Positions 61,028 to 64,000 of a stretch of DNA of 64,000 bases are shown piece after piece. Position 1 is the stretch's first letter. Every line of letters begins with the position of its first letter. The notes below the pieces were generated by a model that saw only the letters and a program-made list of their open reading frames with translations, searched no databases and had not been told where the DNA came from. This DNA is from Gnetum montanum (lineage: Eukaryota > Streptophyta > Gnetopsida > Gnetales > Gnetaceae), in assembly GCA_015680685.1 (NCBI GenBank), contig MNCI01022649.1, forward strand, positions 204,068-268,067, read 5' to 3'. A program made the position numbers and the translations under genes.

Positions 61028-61470
61028 TGTAAGAAATCTTACGTGCATCAAAAACCGGATTGCACAAGAGGAAGCATGTAAAAAAAGATCTCTTAATCTA
61101 CAAATATGCATGAAAAAAAATGCACAAATCAATTTTGAAAAATAGATCGAACTGACCTCCAGCCATTGATGCCATTGATGCCTGAATGTTCCGGATCTTC
61201 TTTCACACGGGCACTCTACGGTGATGGTGTATGCAGACTGTAAGCGACTGTGAAAGGGACCTGAACTGCTACACTGCCATTGATTCCCCATGCCTTGTTC
61301 TCCCATCAAGAACCCAAAAGGCCTCGGAATCAGTTACCATTAATTAGAAAAATATGAGACCATTACAAGATAACAATGAATAGATTTCAACGGATGGATT
61401 GCAACGTAAGCTGTCAATGGATAGCAACGAAAACTGTCATGTTGCTGTCCAAAGCTATCACATTGTTACA
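61028..61470 (-). repeat. Copia 3' LTR (443 bp)
   Basis: In minus orientation it begins TGTAACAATG directly after the polypurine tract and ends ..TTCTTACA, giving a TGTAA/TTACA inverted repeat. The partner LTR lies outside the window, so the limits rest on these ends. The minus-strand ORF at 61010-61309 is LTR sequence and not a gene. Confidence 0.8.
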
Positions 61471-61483
61471 ATCTCCCACTTGG
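61471..61483 (-). other. Copia polypurine tract
   Basis: The minus strand reads ccaagtgggagat immediately before the LTR, the usual form in plant copia elements. Confidence 0.9.
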
Positions 61484-61757
61484 TCTCCATATTTAATCTA
61501 ATATCCAACTTTCAAGAAACAAATACATGAATCATGGCGATAGTTCCTCTTAATGCGAGTAGTATCTTCCATGTATTACAATGTATTATTTCTCAAAGTT
61601 AATTCCTTTATATGGTAACTTTAACTGTATGAATAAACCCAATGTTTATTTGCGGTCCAACCTTATGTGTGTGTTCTCTAATGACTTTATGCGCAACTGT
61701 ATGAGAAAACACACAACTGAATAGAGTTTCATTAACACTGTAATGTTGTACAACATC

Positions 61758-62236
61758 TTACATCATGGAACCAAGTCCCATCCGAGTGACATGATCCTTG
61801 AATGACCATGGTGGCATTCCTTTGGTCAAAGGATCAACTAGCATTAATTCAGTGCTGATATGATCTATGATCACTTTATTTTCTTTAATGTGATCCCTTA
61901 TCGCTAAGTACTTTATGTCGACGTGTTTATTTCGACTGCCACTCTTATTATTCTTAGCCATAAAGACAGCAGCTGAATTGTCTCAAAATATCTGTGATGG
62001 CCTAGATATTGAATCCAGAATTCTAAGCCCTGATATGAAACTCTTTAACCATACACCATGTGAAGTAGCCTCAAAACAAGAAATGAACTCTGCCTCCATT
62101 GTGGAAGTAGCAACTAAGGTTTGCTTTCCACTCCTCTAGGAGATGGCTCCTCCAGCTAGCATAAAATCATAACCTGATGTTGATTTCCTGGAATCAACGC
62201 AGCTAGCAAAGTCTGAATCGGAGTAGCCAATCACCT
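61758..62236 (-). pseudogene. Copia RNase H domain (pseudogene)
   Basis: The minus strand reads EVIGYSDSDFASCVDSRKST, GGAIS*RSGKQTLVATST and MEAEFISCFEA, then F*DNSAAVFMAKN, HVDIKYLAIRDHIKEN and DPLTKGMPP, ending GLGSMM. These are the RNase H motifs with their acidic residues (SDSD, E of MEAE, DNSA). Two stops replace residues normally conserved: Trp (GGAISW) at 62136-62138 and Cys (Y/F-C-DNSA) at 61983-61985. The frame differs from the integrase frame because of the RT deletion at 62237-62239. Confidence 0.85.
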
Positions 62237-64000
62237 CCATTTGGATCCTATGGCTTTAACGCCATTGGGCAACTTGACAAGATCCCAGACTCCATTAGTG
62301 GACATAGAGTTCATCTCATCTTTCATGGCATCATACCATAAGTCGAATTCCTTACAACTCATGGCTTGTGAAAACGTGTCAGGATCATTTTCGGCTCCTA
62401 TGTTGTAGTCAGATTCCTGTAGATACACTATATAGTCACTAGGAATCGCTGATCGCTTTATTCTAGTAGATCGTCTTAATGTTGGTTCATCAGGCTCCTG
62501 AGGGGCAAGATGATCAACGGGCTGTTCAACAGGAACTGGTATCTGTTGTTCAGCTGGATCTACTATGTCTTGACCAGCAGTTTGTGGAACTTCAACGACT
62601 GGTGGATGTACATCACGTATTTGTACTGTAGGCGTGTTGTGTACAACAATCAATCGAGTACTTGAAGTAGAGGGTTGAGCATCCGCATGATCAGTCGCTG
62701 GAATTTCGTTCCAGGAATGATGACTCCCACTAATCAAGTCATTCTCAAGAAATTTAGCATTCCTTGATTCCACAAACCTAGTAGTATGTGATGGACAATA
62801 AAATCTGTATCCCTTAGACCGTTCGGCATATCCAACGAAATACCCACTTATGGTCCTAGGGTCTAGCTTCTTCTCTTGTGGATTATAGACTCTTACCTCA
62901 GACGGGCATCCCCAAATGCGTATATGTCGCAAACTCGGTTTCCAACCTTTCCACAATTCAAATGGTGTCTTAGAGACAGCCTTGGTTGGAACTCGGTTTA
63001 ATATATACACTGCCGTCTTAAGGGCTTCATTCCACAAAGACTTAGGAAGCTTGGAGCTGCTAAGCATACTCCGCACCATGTCCAATAATGTTCGGTTTCT
63101 TCTTTCTGCCACACCATTTTGGTCCGGAGAACCAGGCATAGTGTATTGGGCAACAATCCCATGCTCTTGAAGAAACTTAGCAAAGGGACCAGGTGCTTGT
63201 CCATCATCAGTGTATCTACCATAGTATTCACCACCTCTATCAGACCTCACTATCTTTATTTGCTTACCGCATTGTTTCTCTACTTCAGCCTTAAATACCT
63301 TAAAGGCATCTAAAGCTTCATTTTTGTGATGAAGCAAGTAGAGATACATGTATCGTGAGTAGTCATCAATAAAGGTAATGAAATACCGTTGATCATATGC
63401 ATCCATATCTGGACTACAAATATCCGTATGTATGATTTCTAATATGGCAGAACTCCTCTTGGCACCTTTCTTTGACACATTGGTCTGCTTTCCCTTTATG
63501 CAGTTTACACAAGTGTCAAAGTCAGTAAAATCAAGAGTACTAAGTACTCCATCAGTTACCAAGCGCTTGATTCTCTCAATGGAGATATGGCCTAATCTAC
63601 GATGCCATAACATAGAGGATTCCTCATTCATAACACATCGCTTAATGCCAGCATGAACATGCATAGAAGTGTAAGAAGTGTCGTTTTGTAAATTAAGTTG
63701 AAAAAGACCATCTGTTAATGTACCATTTCCAACTATTTCAGATCTATAAGATACACTGAACATAGTATCTGAAAAGTTAAAGGAAAATCCCAATGATACA
63801 AGCCTTGATACAGAAATTAAATTCCTTGAAAAACAAGGAATGTAAAATGTCCTTTCCAAATCCAAAACAAAACCACTACTTAAAACTAATTTGCATGTGC
63901 CAATCGCTTTCACATGTGAGCGCATCTTGTTGCCCGAATAGATGCATGACTCACTTCCTACTGGCTTCCTTAGGTTTGCTAATCCCTGCAAGGAATTAGT
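62231..64000 (-). CDS. Copia polyprotein segment: protease end, pre-integrase, integrase, RT start
   Basis: An open frame of at least 586 codons runs from beyond the window edge (the first listed codon is TTG, so translation starts upstream) to a TGA at 62231. Counting from 63991, LWHRRLGHIS and CVNC supply the H130, H135, C161, C164 zinc site. The integrase core has D190 (IIHTD), D251 (IVRSDRGGEY) and E296 (QNGVAERRNR), all intact. The frame continues to the C-terminal part of integrase (WGCPSEVRVYNPQEKKLDPR), a Pro/Glu-rich linker and the first RT motif WYDAMKDEMNSMSTNGVWDL, then stops right after GSKWR. Integrase looks intact; RT is absent, so the product cannot reverse transcribe. Confidence 0.88.
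   Translation of the reverse strand, partial: TNSLQGLANLRKPVGSESCIYSGNKMRSHVKAIGTCKLVLSSGFVLDLERTFYIPCFSRNLISVSRLVSLGFSFNFSDTMFSVSYRSEIVGNGTLTDGLFQLNLQNDTSYTSMHVHAGIKRCVMNEESSMLWHRRLGHISIERIKRLVTDGVLSTLDFTDFDTCVNCIKGKQTNVSKKGAKRSSAILEIIHTDICSPDMDAYDQRYFITFIDDYSRYMYLYLLHHKNEALDAFKVFKAEVEKQCGKQIKIVRSDRGGEYYGRYTDDGQAPGPFAKFLQEHGIVAQYTMPGSPDQNGVAERRNRTLLDMVRSMLSSSKLPKSLWNEALKTAVYILNRVPTKAVSKTPFELWKGWKPSLRHIRIWGCPSEVRVYNPQEKKLDPRTISGYFVGYAERSKGYRFYCPSHTTRFVESRNAKFLENDLISGSHHSWNEIPATDHADAQPSTSSTRLIVVHNTPTVQIRDVHPPVVEVPQTAGQDIVDPAEQQIPVPVEQPVDHLAPQEPDEPTLRRSTRIKRSAIPSDYIVYLQESDYNIGAENDPDTFSQAMSCKEFDLWYDAMKDEMNSMSTNGVWDLVKLPNGVKAIGSKWR

Larger units (their letters stand above)
61028..64000 (-). mobile_element. 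Ty1/copia element with deleted RT (runs off the window)
   Basis: It comprises the 3' LTR (61028-61470), polypurine tract (61471-61483), an RNase H remnant and an open gag-pre-integrase/integrase frame. The left flank ttaac (61023-61027) would be the target duplication, but the other end lies outside the window. The whole RT between the GSKW motif and the RNase H domain is missing. Confidence 0.88.

Noticed and set aside
61010-61309. 99-codon minus-strand ORF starting MMGEQGMGNQW
   Set aside because: It lies almost wholly inside the copia LTR and has no family resemblance.

Overview
This is plant nuclear DNA. One intact, intron-containing host gene (the complex I subunit NDUFA13/GRIM-19) lies among transposable elements, and no bacterial-type operon, CRISPR array or defence system is present. 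The very old, stop-riddled and deeply nested retroelements and the roughly 2.6-kb first intron fit a large seed-plant genome. A gymnosperm or similar giant genome is my inference and is not proven by the window.

Bases 1 to about 50,330 are one nest. The base layer is a plus-strand LINE, cut into three pieces (1-570, 40,002-42,893, 49,722-50,330). A minus-strand Ty3/gypsy element (571-39,993, LTRs about 1.38 kb) inserted after the LINE endonuclease domain. Without its own insertions it is about 20.9 kb. Its order on the minus strand is LTR, gag (36.9-35.5 kb), protease (34.9 kb), a 10-kb non-pol block, RT (18.6-17.2 kb), RNase H (17.2-16.4 kb), integrase (16.3, 10.3 and 3.4-2.6 kb), LTR. Three younger elements interrupt it: E1 (3456-10182), a Met-tRNA-primed element called EC here (10313-16233), and E2 (26595-32501). 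A relative of E1/E2, called E3 (42894-49716), and a small SINE-like insert hit the LINE separately.

E1, E2 and E3 form one family. They share LTR termini, a primer site matching tRNA-Asp, minus orientation and a gag with a CX2CX3HX4C knuckle, and they lack RT and integrase, so they would have needed an autonomous partner. EC carries an intronless but decayed copy of a host CCR4/Angel-type deadenylase, still readable in one frame for about 350 codons. This is the most striking find. Other points of interest are a 195-bp tandem array and an apparently spliced antisense ORF inside the giant gypsy element, and palindrome arrays next to the TATA box in the E1/E2 LTRs.

Bases 50,840-55,310 hold the host gene: promoter side, GA-rich 5' UTR, three exons encoding 143 aa, and a poly(A) signal. 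Bases 55,310-61,022 contain no gene I can identify, apart from a coding-like minus-strand stretch with a 266-bp tandem duplication. Bases 61,028-64,000 are the 3' part of a minus-strand Ty1/copia element whose reverse transcriptase has been deleted; it runs off the window. Sequence gaps lie at 27,968, 34,659, 43,495 and 50,717-50,839, and at least two of them disturb local structure.
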